This document shows, one piece after another, positions 25,965 to 35,220 of a stretch of DNA of 64,000 nucleotides. Source of the stretch: Microbacterium saperdae (lineage in GTDB: Bacteria; Actinomycetota; Actinomycetes; Actinomycetales; Microbacteriaceae). The notes under the pieces are model-generated. The model did no database searches and was not told the origin of the DNA. It saw only the letters and a program-made list of their open reading frames with translations. The DNA is taken from the NCBI RefSeq assembly GCF_006716345.1, contig NZ_VFOX01000001.1, positions 2,976,001 to 3,040,000 of the forward strand, read 5' to 3'. Every line of letters starts with the position of its first letter. Position 1 is the first letter of the stretch. The position numbers and the translations under genes are program-made.

Positions 25965-26584
25965 GGGATCTCTCCTGATGGTGTGGGGATGCAGACGAGC
26001 GCCTGCTGCTGTCGGGGGATGTCGAACTCGGAGTCGGAGATCGCGACCCAGGCGAGGGTCGCGGTGTAGCCGTCGGGGCAGGTCGGTCCTGCGGGGCCCT
26101 CTGGACCCTGCGCGCCGGTTGCTCCCTGCGGGCCTGTGGGACCGACCGGGCCTTGAGTGCCCGTCGCACCCTGCGTGCCTGTGGTGCCAGGCTGTCCGGG
26201 CTCCCCGGCGTCGCCCTTGTCACCGGCTGCTCCCGGTTCCCCTGCTTCACCAGGAAGGCCGCGGCCGCCGTCCTTGCCCGCGGGCCCAACCGTCCCAGGA
26301 GGACCAGGCTGGCCGGGCTCTCCCTGCGGTCCCTGGTTCGCGACGATCGACGGCTCCGGCGCGTCGGGTTCCTCGCCCGTCGCGACAGTGAACTCGTCGT
26401 AGAGCTCGACGTACCGGTCTTGCCAGGTCATCGCCTGCTCGTGCCACGCCTCGCGGCCGTTCCACGCTCCGACCCATCCGAGGGTCAGCGCGCCCGTGAC
26501 GAGCGCGAGCAGCACGGAGAACACGAGCACGAGGCGTCGGCGTTCACGCACAGACGCGCTCAGCAGCGCCTCGGTGTCAGTCAT
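25961..26584 (-). CDS. Membrane-anchored collagen-like protein
   Basis: 207 aa. One N-terminal transmembrane helix (LVLVFSVLLALVTGALTLGW), a short helical stalk, then about 28 Gly-X-Y triplets with few interruptions (GPQGEPGQPGPPGTVGPAGK and onward) and a small Cys-containing C-terminal domain. The repeat would form a trimeric triple helix projecting outside the membrane. Lies between two holin-like genes; unusual for a lysis module. Confidence 0.85.
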   Translation of the reverse strand: MTDTEALLSASVRERRRLVLVFSVLLALVTGALTLGWVGAWNGREAWHEQAMTWQDRYVELYDEFTVATGEEPDAPEPSIVANQGPQGEPGQPGPPGTVGPAGKDGGRGLPGEAGEPGAAGDKGDAGEPGQPGTTGTQGATGTQGPVGPTGPQGATGAQGPEGPAGPTCPDGYTATLAWVAISDSEFDIPRQQQALVCIPTPSGEIP

Positions 26585-26870
26585 GCTTCTTCTCCTCCGC
26601 GAGAATGCCGACGCGCGCCGGCCAGGGTGGGTACTCGCCGCGCTCGGCGCCGCTCATCAGTTGCGCCTCGCGGCGTTCCCATGCGACGTCGCGTCGCTGG
26701 TACCAGGCGAGTGCGGGCTCGAGCGCGTCCAGGCGGCCTTCGAGCTTCTCGATGCGTTCCTGCTGCTGGTCGATCATCTGGTGCTCGAGTGAGCCCTTCT
26801 TCGGCAGCAGCGCGATGACCGCGATGACGAGCGCAACGCCCCAGCCGCCGAGCGTTGCGACGATCTCCAC
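26577..26870 (-). CDS. Small holin-like membrane protein
   Basis: 97 aa. One N-terminal hydrophobic helix (WGVALVIAVIALLPKKG) and a coiled coil (MIDQQQERIEKLEGRLDALE) then a charged tail. One-helix proteins of this form sit beside endolysins in many actinophages and act as holins or holin partners. Confidence 0.65.
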   Translation of the reverse strand: MEIVATLGGWGVALVIAVIALLPKKGSLEHQMIDQQQERIEKLEGRLDALEPALAWYQRRDVAWERREAQLMSGAERGEYPPWPARVGILAEEKKHD

Positions 26871-26873
26871 CGC

Positions 26874-27617
26874 TCAGCCGTCTGCGTTTACGACTTCGAC
26901 GCGCACCGTGGTGGGAGCGCATCGGGCAGCAGCCGACAGGAACGCGTCGAAGAGGCTCTTGGTGTACTCCTCGCTGTCCCCTGTCGCGAACTGCTTCGCG
27001 GTGCGGTTCGCGTACGTGTTACCCGACTCGACGAAGGGCAGCGCCCAGGCCGTGCCGGGGATGATCAGCGCGCGACCGCCGACGGTCTTCGCGTCCTTCA
27101 TCCAGTGGATCTGCTTGACGTCAGCCATGGTCTTGCCTTCCGGTAGAGGGATGGGGGGTGGTGCGGGTGTGAGGGATGCGAACCCGGGGACGGTCCACAC
27201 GTCGTTGAAGTCGCCGATGTGCCACAGCTCTTGCGGCGTGACGAAGTCGACCGTGAATTCAGCGAGGCGGCACAGGGCCTTGAATCGCGACCATGCGAGC
27301 GCCGTGTTGCCCGGAGCGAGGTCCGCCCAGTTCGCGACGTCGACCGCGGCTACCGTCTTCCCCCGGTAGATCAGTCCGTGCGACGAGTAGCCAGGCACCG
27401 CCGCCCAGTTGCCGAGCTCCTGGCGGTACTCGACCTGGATGTCGTATGGCCGGTACCCGTTCCACCCGGGGGTGACGTACAGCAGGACGCCGTACTTCGC
27501 GAGAGCCTGAGCGACCATCCACCGCCAACGTGCCGCGGTGCCAGCCGGGAGGTAGATCTTCCCGCCGAGATGCACGAGCATGCTGAGCGGGAAGCGCCCA
27601 TTCGTGAAGCCGCCCAT
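26874..27617 (-). CDS. Endolysin, M15 (VanY-like) D-Ala-D-Ala peptidase
   Basis: 247 aa. The zinc site is recognisable: S78-S79-H80-G81, D93 (AAVDVANW) and E130..H133 (PQELWHIGD). This is the LAS/M15 peptidase pattern that cleaves peptidoglycan stem peptides. Residues about 155-247 form a separate region with no clear motif that may bind the wall. No signal peptide, so holin-dependent export. Confidence 0.85.
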   Translation of the reverse strand: MGGFTNGRFPLSMLVHLGGKIYLPAGTAARWRWMVAQALAKYGVLLYVTPGWNGYRPYDIQVEYRQELGNWAAVPGYSSHGLIYRGKTVAAVDVANWADLAPGNTALAWSRFKALCRLAEFTVDFVTPQELWHIGDFNDVWTVPGFASLTPAPPPIPLPEGKTMADVKQIHWMKDAKTVGGRALIIPGTAWALPFVESGNTYANRTAKQFATGDSEEYTKSLFDAFLSAAARCAPTTVRVEVVNADG

Positions 27618-27620
27618 GTG

Positions 27621-28562
27621 TCACTCCTCGTCTTCGTCGTGTGCTGGCGGTGGCCACGGCCACGCGACCGGTTCGGGCTCGACCTTGTCCGGCTCGATGT
27701 CGAACCGTTCACGCGCTGCGGTCACGGTGACGTGCGCCTCGCGGCCCGGATCGCCGTAGATCGTCACGGCGCCCTCAGCGACACGCTCAGCGCCAGCGAG
27801 GAACGGCCGTCCGATCGGCGTGACCTGCACCGTGGGCTCGTCGTCGGACAAGACCAGCGGGGTGAAGTAGTCCGGGAGCGCGAACGTCGCTTCACCGTCC
27901 TCGTCGAACGTGACGGACCCGCGGTAGTAGACGCCGTGCTCCGGCCCCTCGAGCGATCCGTGCCGCAGGTGCTTCCCGGGCTTCGTCGGGTGGTCGATCC
28001 AGAACGACTTCGAGCCGCCGCCGATATCCCCCACCGCGAAGATGTTCCCCGTGGCGGTGACGTTCCCGATCGCAGAGATGCTGCCGATCGCCTGGAACGA
28101 CGAACCGGACACCACGCTCGTGGCCGCATCGAGCAGCAGGGTGCCGCTCGAGTAGATGCGACCGCCGTAGCTGCCGTTCCGGTCGATGGTGATCGGGCCA
28201 GCAGTGATGCGCCCCGTCCCGAGGGTCAGGTTGTTGTTCAGGGTGACGGCGCCGGAGAGTGTCGTTGCCCCCGACACTGCAAAGTTGCCCTGCACTCCGG
28301 TCGGCCCGCGGAAGTAGACCGTGCCCTCCCAGTCGAGCACCCCGTTGCCTTCGAGGCGACCGGACACCGTCTGGGTGCCGGTGATAGCGAGCCCGCCGTC
28401 CTCGATGCGGATCCAACCGCCGCCGTAGACACGAAGGCCGCCGCGTCCGATCGACGCGTTCTGGAAAGTCGCCTTCGAGATGTCGCGGATCGCGGCCCAG
28501 ATCTTCGCGAACTGCTGCGCGAGCCCGTCGCCGCCGAGGTGGTCGACACCCATCTCAGGCAC
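27621..28562 (-). CDS. Minor tail protein, tail-fibre-like
   Basis: 313 aa. Regular beta-repeat body (GNFAVSGATTLSGAVTLNNN, GNVTATGNIFAVGDIGGG) followed by SFWIDHPTKPGKHLRHGSLE and GPEHGVYYRG, a segment typical of the chaperone-linked C-terminal part of tail fibres. Ends in a Pro/acidic tail. Likely host-recognition fibre. Confidence 0.8.
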   Translation of the reverse strand: MPEMGVDHLGGDGLAQQFAKIWAAIRDISKATFQNASIGRGGLRVYGGGWIRIEDGGLAITGTQTVSGRLEGNGVLDWEGTVYFRGPTGVQGNFAVSGATTLSGAVTLNNNLTLGTGRITAGPITIDRNGSYGGRIYSSGTLLLDAATSVVSGSSFQAIGSISAIGNVTATGNIFAVGDIGGGSKSFWIDHPTKPGKHLRHGSLEGPEHGVYYRGSVTFDEDGEATFALPDYFTPLVLSDDEPTVQVTPIGRPFLAGAERVAEGAVTIYGDPGREAHVTVTAARERFDIEPDKVEPEPVAWPWPPPAHDEDEE

Positions 28563-29631
28563 CCCCGGTCGGCTGCACGCTGATCGTCTTGATGTCCGGG
28601 CCCGGGCGGGCCTTGTCGACCTTCACCACGCGCCGCTCATGCCACCCGTCAGCGATCCACAGGTCGTCGTTGAAGTACAGCCGTGCTGTATCGCCGACGG
28701 CGATCGGGTGATCGCCGGAGACGGCGAACTGCCACTGCACGGTCGGCTGCTCGTAGATCGACAGGTCGCCGTTCACGAGTCGGTTCAGCTGGTCCGCTTT
28801 CGTCACGGTCTTCGACATCGTGGCGCTCTCTCGCAGCGGGTACAGCGACGTGAGGTTCCGGTTCGATCGGACGAGCATGTCGACCTCGGAGCCCTCACCG
28901 ACCCGGTACGCGTTGTTCGTCACGCGCAGTGCGTCCTCGGTCTCGGAGAACGCGACCACCCCGGCCTGCTCCGCGGTGACGAAGAACTCGTGCGAGACAC
29001 CCGAACCCCAGGCCGGTCCCGCCTCATACACCCAGTCGACCTGAGAGTCGATCGTCGACCACCGTGGACGCATGAAGATGTCGAGGCCGCTGTCCATCAA
29101 CTCGGTCAGGACCCCGTCGACCCGCTCGAGCATGTAGCCGTAGAACGGACGGGTGCTGCTCGCGCCGGGGTATCCCCCGGGCAGGGTGACGGGCATGTCA
29201 GCCGTCGGCGATGCCGGGCCGGTGCGACCGAACTCGATCGCGCGAGCGCCCTGGTAGGCCAGGCTGCCGGTGATCTCCTCGGACCACTCCGCCACGTTCG
29301 GGTGGTTGTGGTTGAACGCGAACCGCGCCGGGAACTGGAACCAGACGTCACGCAGCGGCAGCGTCAGAAGCGACTTCCCCCGCTGGTACCCCTTGCCAGT
29401 GATGTATCCGAGGTACTCGATCTTCCGGTTATTCTCGATCGCGATGATCCGCGACAGCGACCGGAAGTGGTTGCGCATCTCGGTCTTCGTGAACGTCCCA
29501 TCCAGCGGGATCGTGATCGACGACCCCGAATCACCCGCGGAGAGCAGGCTGCTGAAGTTCGCGGCCGAGAACGGGATCCGGTCATAGACGTTCCCGACGG
29601 AGTCGCACGTGTACGCCTGGTATTCGGCCAT
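28555..29631 (-). CDS. Minor tail protein (tail hub/baseplate-like)
   Basis: 358 aa. TITIPLDGTF-style N-terminus, then a central region with RVTNNAYRVGEGSEV and a C-terminal AVGDTARLYFNDDLWIADGW segment, the layout of siphovirus tail-associated hub proteins (gp27/Tal type). Overlaps the fibre gene start. Sits after the distal tail protein as in the usual late order. Confidence 0.75.
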   Translation of the reverse strand: MAEYQAYTCDSVGNVYDRIPFSAANFSSLLSAGDSGSSITIPLDGTFTKTEMRNHFRSLSRIIAIENNRKIEYLGYITGKGYQRGKSLLTLPLRDVWFQFPARFAFNHNHPNVAEWSEEITGSLAYQGARAIEFGRTGPASPTADMPVTLPGGYPGASSTRPFYGYMLERVDGVLTELMDSGLDIFMRPRWSTIDSQVDWVYEAGPAWGSGVSHEFFVTAEQAGVVAFSETEDALRVTNNAYRVGEGSEVDMLVRSNRNLTSLYPLRESATMSKTVTKADQLNRLVNGDLSIYEQPTVQWQFAVSGDHPIAVGDTARLYFNDDLWIADGWHERRVVKVDKARPGPDIKTISVQPTGGA

Positions 29632-29640
29632 GCTGCCCCC

Positions 29641-30420
29641 TCAGTTGAACGTGTCTGGGTACGCCTGAGTCAGAGACCTGGAGGTCGAGATCGTCGCGAC
29701 CACACCCGGCAACCCGGGAGGGATCTTCCACGGCTGCCACACCGTGATCGCGTTCGGCACCCGCCCACCCGCAGCGTTGAACAGACCACCGGTCGAGAAG
29801 TCGATGAAGTGCGCCGCCGCTGGCGCGTTCGCATTCGCGGTGATCACCCGCCCACCAGGACCTGTGACCGTGTACCCGCCAGCGCCGGCGCCAATGAGCA
29901 GGCGTGGAACGGCCTCCTCATTGCCACGGTTCACCGCTGCTTCTCCTGCTGGTACCAGACGCTCTTGCCCGTATCGACGTGGGATCGGTGCGACGAACTG
30001 CAGCATGAACGATGCCTGCAGAAGTCTGCCCCGCCGCCCTGTGTCCCGAAACGTCGGCTTCGATCCGCGGCGGACCCACGTCCACAGCTCGCGCCCCTGC
30101 AGCCCCACGGCGACCTTGAAGCGACGTCCGCCATATCCGACGCCAGTCACCCGGTCACGCAGCACTGCGAGCTGCTGCTCGCTCTGCGCGAGCGCGTGCC
30201 CTTCCATCGAGAACACCAACGGGCCCTCGTACACCGGAAGATCGAACTCTCCAATCGATGCGGGACGCTCCACGGATTCGCGGCGAACATCACCGCCACC
30301 GTCCTCCCACCCGTTCAGGCCATCCGGCCCCACGAACAACCCCTCGATCACCGAAGGGAAGTCGCGGGGCCGGGCGAGGATTTCCACTCCATCGGCATGA
30401 ACCCACAACGGCTGAAGCAT
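29641..30420 (-). CDS. Minor tail protein (distal tail, Dit-like)
   Basis: 259 aa with DVRRESVERPASIGEFDLPV and a C-terminal beta sandwich (GGRVITANANAPAAAHFIDF). Position immediately after the tape measure and the size match the distal tail protein. ATG is coupled to the tape measure stop (TGATG). Confidence 0.75.
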   Translation of the reverse strand: MLQPLWVHADGVEILARPRDFPSVIEGLFVGPDGLNGWEDGGGDVRRESVERPASIGEFDLPVYEGPLVFSMEGHALAQSEQQLAVLRDRVTGVGYGGRRFKVAVGLQGRELWTWVRRGSKPTFRDTGRRGRLLQASFMLQFVAPIPRRYGQERLVPAGEAAVNRGNEEAVPRLLIGAGAGGYTVTGPGGRVITANANAPAAAHFIDFSTGGLFNAAGGRVPNAITVWQPWKIPPGLPGVVATISTSRSLTQAYPDTFN

Positions 30421-33400
30421 CAGACGCTCCTCACGATCGCTGCGAGCTGCTGAGTCGCGAGCTCGGCAGCCTCACGCGGATCCGTCTTGTCGTAATGATT
30501 GACCTGACTCACCTGCGGCCCAGACGTCGCCACGCCCGCGCCAGCGCCACTGCCACCGCCAGGAGCACCGCTGACGCCCACCGATGCGGACGCGAGCTGC
30601 ACAGCCTGATCGAGCTGCAGCGCCGCGCGTGCGCCGTTCGCACCAGCGGCGAACTGCTCAACGAGCGCCTCACCACCGGCCGCGACCCGCCGCCACCCGG
30701 ACCCCGAGAAGGGGCCGCGCTTGGCAGGTGAGTGCGGGAAGAACCCGCCGATGAAGTCCATGACGTCGCCGAACGCGTTCCCGATGGAACCGAACATCGA
30801 CATCACGCCGTCGATCAGCCCCTGGATCAGAGCAGCCCCCGCGTCGACCAGCTCGGGGACGATCGCAAGGATCGCGCCCACGATCTCCGGGCCGAGGCTG
30901 AACAACGCCTCGATCAGCGGAGGAATGATCTGCGGGATCGCCTGCACCAGCGCGAGGAACAGTTGCACCGCGCCCTCGATCAGCACAGGGATCATGCCGA
31001 GCAGTGACGAGATGATCGTCGGGATCATGCCCACGATCGACGTGATCAACTGCGGGAGCACCACAGGGATCGCCTGCACGAGCTGGATGAACAGATCGAC
31101 GGCCGCGAGTAGCAGCGTGGGGATCATCGACACCAGCGCGGTGATGATCGTCGGCAGCATCCCGATCAGCGATGTGATCAGTTGCGGCAGCACGGTCGTC
31201 AGCGCCTGGATCAGACTCATGAACAGGTTGATCCCTGCCTCGATGAGGAGAGGAATCGCGTTCACGAGTGCCGTGAGGATCTGCGGCAGCGCGGCAACGA
31301 GCGCCGTGATCACCTTCGGGATCGCCTCGACGAGTGCCGTCACCAGCCCGAGGAACAGGCTGATCCCGGACTCGATGAGGCGAGGCAGCATCTCGACGAT
31401 CGCTGTGATCACCTGCGGGAGCAGCGTGACCAGCGAGTTCACGATCATCGTCACCACGGTCACGAGCGCGTCGATCAGACCCGTGAACAGCCGGAGGCCT
31501 GCGTTCATGATCTGAGGCAGCATCCCCAGCAGCGCGCTGATCAGAGCGGGGATGATCCCCACCACCGCGCCGAGCAGCCCAGGGGCAGCGCCGACGATCG
31601 CGTTGACGAGCGTGAGGATGACGTTCACGACGCCGGTGACGAGCATCGGCGCGTTCTCCGCCAGCGTGGCGATCATCCCCGGGACGACGTTCGCGAGCAG
31701 CCCCGTCAGCGACGAGAGCAGCTTCTCGACGATCCCACCAATCGCCGGCACCAGGGACTCGAACCCCGCGAGCAGGGTGTCCGGGTTCACCGCGAACAGC
31801 GCGAACAGCGCACCCGCGAGCAGACCGACCGGTGCTGTGGTGCCCGCGAACAGACCGCTCAGCAGCGGAAGGCGCGCGAGCAGCGGCCCCAGAGATCCGA
31901 CCAGCGCACCGATGATGGGCGCGAGCACCGCAAGGGAACCCGTGACCCCACCGAGATCGAGCGTCATCCCACCGGAGAACGACTGCTTGATGCGGTCGAA
32001 AACGGTGTTCAGACGCTCGAGCGCGGGCAGGACGGTGCCCTGGAGCTTCCCGCCGAGCGCGTCGAACAGGGGCTTCACGGCCGCGGTCGCGGCGTCGATG
32101 CCTTTCCGGATCGTGGTGAACAGCGGGCCGATGATCGGGTAGACGCCGCCGAGCAGCGCCGCGCCGAAGCGCGACAGGGCCGTGCGCGTGTTGCGGATAA
32201 TCGACGTCGTCGTGCCGCCCATGTCGTCGGCCATGCCGCCGACGGCGGAGTCCACAGCACGCTGATACGTTCCGAGGTCGACCTTCCCGGCCTCGACCGC
32301 TTTCCGAGTCTCCTCGGCTGTCGTTCCCATCTCGTCCTGCAGGGCCTTCCAGATCGGGATCTGGCGGTCGGCGAGCTGGTTGATCTCGGTGGAATACGCG
32401 CGTCCCGCGGTCTGCACCTTGCCGAAGATCGAAGCGATCTCCTGCAGGGGCGCCCCTGATGCCGTCGCCGTGTTCTTGATCGTGTCGAGGTACCCGGCGA
32501 GGTCGCTCTCTGCGACGCCGCCCGTGAGCGCCAGCGCAGCAGCGGATGCCATCTCGTCGAGCGAGAAGGCCGTGTCCGTGGCCGACTTGTTCGCGATGTC
32601 CATCGCACGGGCCGTCTCCTCAGCGGAGAGCCCCAGACCGGCCATTCGGGCCTGAGCGGTCTCCAGCCCGGAGAGGCGGCTGAACCCGCCGACCAGGGAT
32701 GCCCCCAGCGCGGCCGCTACGGCCACTCCTGCGGTCTTGAACGTCGAAGACACAGCCGTGGCCGCATCGGACGCTGTACGACGCACAGCGGACATCGCAG
32801 ACGAGAACGCGGACGCGATCCCAGACCCGACCTGCGAGACCATTCCACCGGCACCGCGCAGCGCCTGAGTGGCGAGTCCGAACGCCCCCTGGAAGGAGCG
32901 CCCGATCGGTGCAGCGATCCGGCCGATCGCGGCGAGCTGCGGGCCGAAGCGCGCACGGACGAAGTTCTCGGCCGCGGCGAGCGGCGACACGACCCGATAC
33001 GCAATCTGCGTGCCGAAGTCACGGATTCCGGCAGTAGCTCGACCGAAAGCGCCGGCGACGTTCGAACCGATGGAACGTCCCACCGTCTGCAGCCGCGACA
33101 CCAGCGGGCTGAGAGCGCGCGATGCGAGACCGACGACGCCACGCGTGAGAGCGGTCACCGGCGCCAGCAGGTCGGCGACGTTGCGGCGGAACTCGGAGAA
33201 CCCTCCCCCACGAACAGCGGAGTCAGCGAGCGCAGTCGCGTCGGCGAGACGCAGCTGTGCCGCGTTCAGACGGTCCAGCGCGCTGCGGGTCGCGTCAGCC
33301 TGGGTCTCCAAGCGGCGCTGGGTGGCGGCGACGCGCTCCTCAGCGCGCACGACCTGCGACGAGCCCGCCGCATACTTACTGCGCGCCTCGGCGAGCTGAG

Positions 33401-33713
33401 CCTCCGCGACACGCACCGCACCAGCGGCGTCCGCCTCACGGATGCGGGACGCACCGACCGCCTGCGCCGCCTTCGCGACGTCGACCGTCATCTGCTTCGT
33501 GAGCTGGCCGGTCAGAGTCCCAGCGGACGCTGTGAACGCCCGACGAAGACCCCGACCAGCCGCAGCACCCGACTCCGTCGCGGAGCGCGTGAGCCCACGC
33601 CGAAGGACCCCAGAGGCATCCTTCTCGGCCAGCTCGGCCTCGTTGCGGATCCCACGACGGAGACCCTTCAGGACGGGGACGACCGGGACCTCTGCGACGG
33701 CAACCTGAGACAT
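30420..33713 (-). CDS. Tape measure protein
   Basis: 1097 aa, the longest gene, sets tail length. N-terminal coiled coils and Ala/Arg-rich helices (about 1-340), a central DMGGTTTSIIRNT type region, then a long hydrophobic section with about 37-40-residue repeats (LPQLITSLIGMLPTIITALV and variants, about 640-980) and a typical end FFPHSPAKRGPFSGSGWRRV. Preceded by frameshifted chaperone genes as expected. Confidence 0.95.
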   Translation of the reverse strand: MSQVAVAEVPVVPVLKGLRRGIRNEAELAEKDASGVLRRGLTRSATESGAAAGRGLRRAFTASAGTLTGQLTKQMTVDVAKAAQAVGASRIREADAAGAVRVAEAQLAEARSKYAAGSSQVVRAEERVAATQRRLETQADATRSALDRLNAAQLRLADATALADSAVRGGGFSEFRRNVADLLAPVTALTRGVVGLASRALSPLVSRLQTVGRSIGSNVAGAFGRATAGIRDFGTQIAYRVVSPLAAAENFVRARFGPQLAAIGRIAAPIGRSFQGAFGLATQALRGAGGMVSQVGSGIASAFSSAMSAVRRTASDAATAVSSTFKTAGVAVAAALGASLVGGFSRLSGLETAQARMAGLGLSAEETARAMDIANKSATDTAFSLDEMASAAALALTGGVAESDLAGYLDTIKNTATASGAPLQEIASIFGKVQTAGRAYSTEINQLADRQIPIWKALQDEMGTTAEETRKAVEAGKVDLGTYQRAVDSAVGGMADDMGGTTTSIIRNTRTALSRFGAALLGGVYPIIGPLFTTIRKGIDAATAAVKPLFDALGGKLQGTVLPALERLNTVFDRIKQSFSGGMTLDLGGVTGSLAVLAPIIGALVGSLGPLLARLPLLSGLFAGTTAPVGLLAGALFALFAVNPDTLLAGFESLVPAIGGIVEKLLSSLTGLLANVVPGMIATLAENAPMLVTGVVNVILTLVNAIVGAAPGLLGAVVGIIPALISALLGMLPQIMNAGLRLFTGLIDALVTVVTMIVNSLVTLLPQVITAIVEMLPRLIESGISLFLGLVTALVEAIPKVITALVAALPQILTALVNAIPLLIEAGINLFMSLIQALTTVLPQLITSLIGMLPTIITALVSMIPTLLLAAVDLFIQLVQAIPVVLPQLITSIVGMIPTIISSLLGMIPVLIEGAVQLFLALVQAIPQIIPPLIEALFSLGPEIVGAILAIVPELVDAGAALIQGLIDGVMSMFGSIGNAFGDVMDFIGGFFPHSPAKRGPFSGSGWRRVAAGGEALVEQFAAGANGARAALQLDQAVQLASASVGVSGAPGGGSGAGAGVATSGPQVSQVNHYDKTDPREAAELATQQLAAIVRSV

Positions 33714-33734
33714 CCCCCACCCCCTCTGGGACGC

Positions 33735-34133
33735 CTACTCGGCGAACATCGTGTACTTCTTCAGCACGGCGCGCGCCTGCTCGACTTCTTCGTCCGTCGC
33801 CTGCGTCTCGTCCTCCCGCTCAGGGAGAGGAGACGGGAAACGGATCGGTTCCGGCTGCACCTTGCGGTCACGGTTCGCGTTCGCGAACATCTCCGCGTGG
33901 ACGATGACCGCCGACTCGGTGATCGACGACGCCCACCGCAGCCCCATCCGCGATGCGAAGTGATGAGACCCCGTTTCGAGGTCCAGCTGCCGCACGTGCG
34001 CGATCGCTTCCGCGACGGGGATACGGCCCGCACGGATGTCCGCAGGGCCGTATCCGAGGTAGCGCCGGAGGTCCCAGATCAGGGCTTCTCGGTGCTCTCC
34101 TCCGAGCTCTCCGAGGAGCCATCGGATTCCCCC
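33735..34133 (-). CDS. Tail assembly chaperone, -1 frameshift extension (GT-type)
   Basis: Continuation in the -1 frame after GGGGGAA at 34133-34127. Reading after the shift gives GIRWLLGELGGEHREALIWD, LRRYLGYGPADIRAGRIPVA and ends KKYTMFAE at 33735. No good independent start is present; the product is expected as the C-terminal half of a fusion with 34079-34486. The region contains the IWDLRRYLGY motif common in actinophage GT proteins. Confidence 0.85.
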   Translation of the reverse strand, partial: GGIRWLLGELGGEHREALIWDLRRYLGYGPADIRAGRIPVAEAIAHVRQLDLETGSHHFASRMGLRWASSITESAVIVHAEMFANANRDRKVQPEPIRFPSPLPEREDETQATDEEVEQARAVLKKYTMFAE

Positions 34134-34486
34134 AGGCTCACGCCCATGCGCTTCTGGATCTCCTCGATCGTGCGCATCGCGAGCGAGAAGAACTCCGAGG
34201 TGCGGAGCTGGCGGATCTTCGCGAGGTTCTCCTCGTCGTTCAGGAGCGTGAGCAGCATCTTGAACTGCGCAGCCTCGTCCGCGAGGGCGTCATCGTCGAG
34301 GATCGTCTCGAGGATCGTGAACGGCGGATCGACGTCGACGACGATCTCGATCTTGGCTTTCGGCGCCTGGTAGTGCAGGAGATCGCCGATCAGGTGGAAC
34401 TCGGGCTTCGGGCCGGGGACCGCGCTGCGCGACGTGCTCGTGCGCTTCGGGGTGGGCGTGCCCTTCTTGGCCGTGGAAGTGGTCAT
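34079..34486 (-). CDS. Tail assembly chaperone (G-type)
   Basis: 135 aa. Basic Thr/Ser-rich N-terminus then DLLHYQAPKAKIEIVVDVDP and a helical end with acidic Ser tail (SLGESDGSSESSEESTEKP). Located between major tail protein and tape measure. The last part contains the slip site and overlaps the -1 frame. Confidence 0.88.
   Translation of the reverse strand: MTTSTAKKGTPTPKRTSTSRSAVPGPKPEFHLIGDLLHYQAPKAKIEIVVDVDPPFTILETILDDDALADEAAQFKMLLTLLNDEENLAKIRQLRTSEFFSLAMRTIEEIQKRMGVSLGESDGSSESSEESTEKP
34127..34133 (-). other. Programmed -1 frameshift slippery site
   Basis: GGGGGAA read as CTG GGG GAA in frame 0. A one-base backward slip gives GGA ATC and the conserved GT reading. P-site re-pairing on GGG is perfect; the A-site re-pairing is not, so slippage efficiency is uncertain. 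Confidence 0.75.
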
Positions 34487-34527
34487 GGTGGATGCCTTTC
34501 AGACGGTGTGGATGCGATGGGTAGGAG

Positions 34528-34561
34528 CGGGGCGCTGGTGCATCCACGTACCAGCGCCCCG
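34528..34561. terminator. Hairpin after the major tail gene
   Basis: CGGGGCGCTGGT / ACCAGCGCCCCG, 12-bp perfect stem and 10-nt loop. It lies between the major tail protein and chaperone genes on the minus strand, where partial termination would raise major tail expression. Confidence 0.7.
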
Positions 34562-34568
34562 CGGTCTG

Positions 34569-35156
34569 TCAGCCCTCCTCGGGGGGCTCTGCGTCGGCGA
34601 GGATGATCGCCTCGCGGAAGTGCGCGTTGCCGATGGCGGCGGAGCGCTGCGTGTTGAACGTCACGGCGTAGCCCTGGACGGTGCCACGCTCCGACTTGTC
34701 CTCCTTCACCGTCTGCACGGTGCAGTTCGGGGAGACGCGACGACGGATCACACCGTTCTTCGCGACCTCCTCCGTGACGAGGAAGTAGGTGTTGATGTTC
34801 GACGCGAGCTCGACATCGATCACACCGTTCGCGTCCGGAGCCTTGCCCCAGATCAGCTCACGGACGATCGGGTCGGTCTGCGCGAGCGTGACCGCGAGCG
34901 TCGCCTCCACGAGGCCAGAGGGCAGCTTGTAGCCGTCCTGCCAGAACTCGATCGCGTCGCCGGACGGTTCACCCGTCCACTCGAAGCCGCCGTCCTGCTT
35001 GATCAGGCCGACCTTCTTCACCGCGACGGGGAGAACGAACGCGGGGTTGGAGAGCTCGAGCGACGACGGCACCGCGGTACCGGCCGGCGCGTAGCCGAGG
35101 AATCCGGTCACGGGTACGAAGACGGCCCCGAGATCATTGCCCTGTGCATCAGGCAT
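34569..35156 (-). CDS. Major tail protein
   Basis: 195 aa. VPSSLELSNPAFVLPVAVKK, GFEWTGEPSGDAIEFWQDGY and VTFNTQRSAAIGNAHFREAI give the beta-rich tail-tube protein pattern. Framed by terminator-like hairpins on both sides, consistent with high transcription of this gene alone. Confidence 0.82.
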   Translation of the reverse strand: MPDAQGNDLGAVFVPVTGFLGYAPAGTAVPSSLELSNPAFVLPVAVKKVGLIKQDGGFEWTGEPSGDAIEFWQDGYKLPSGLVEATLAVTLAQTDPIVRELIWGKAPDANGVIDVELASNINTYFLVTEEVAKNGVIRRRVSPNCTVQTVKEDKSERGTVQGYAVTFNTQRSAAIGNAHFREAIILADAEPPEEG

Positions 35157-35177
35157 GATGTGTGTCCTTTCAAGACG

Positions 35178-35202
35178 AAAGCCCCCGCAGTTGCGAGGGC
35201 TC
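35178..35202 (-). terminator. Hairpin upstream of the major tail gene
   Basis: Minus strand GCCCTCGC-AACT-GCGGGGGC followed by TTTCGTC, between tail terminator and major tail genes. Confidence 0.55.
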
Positions 35203-35220
35203 AGATGGATGGAAAGACCG

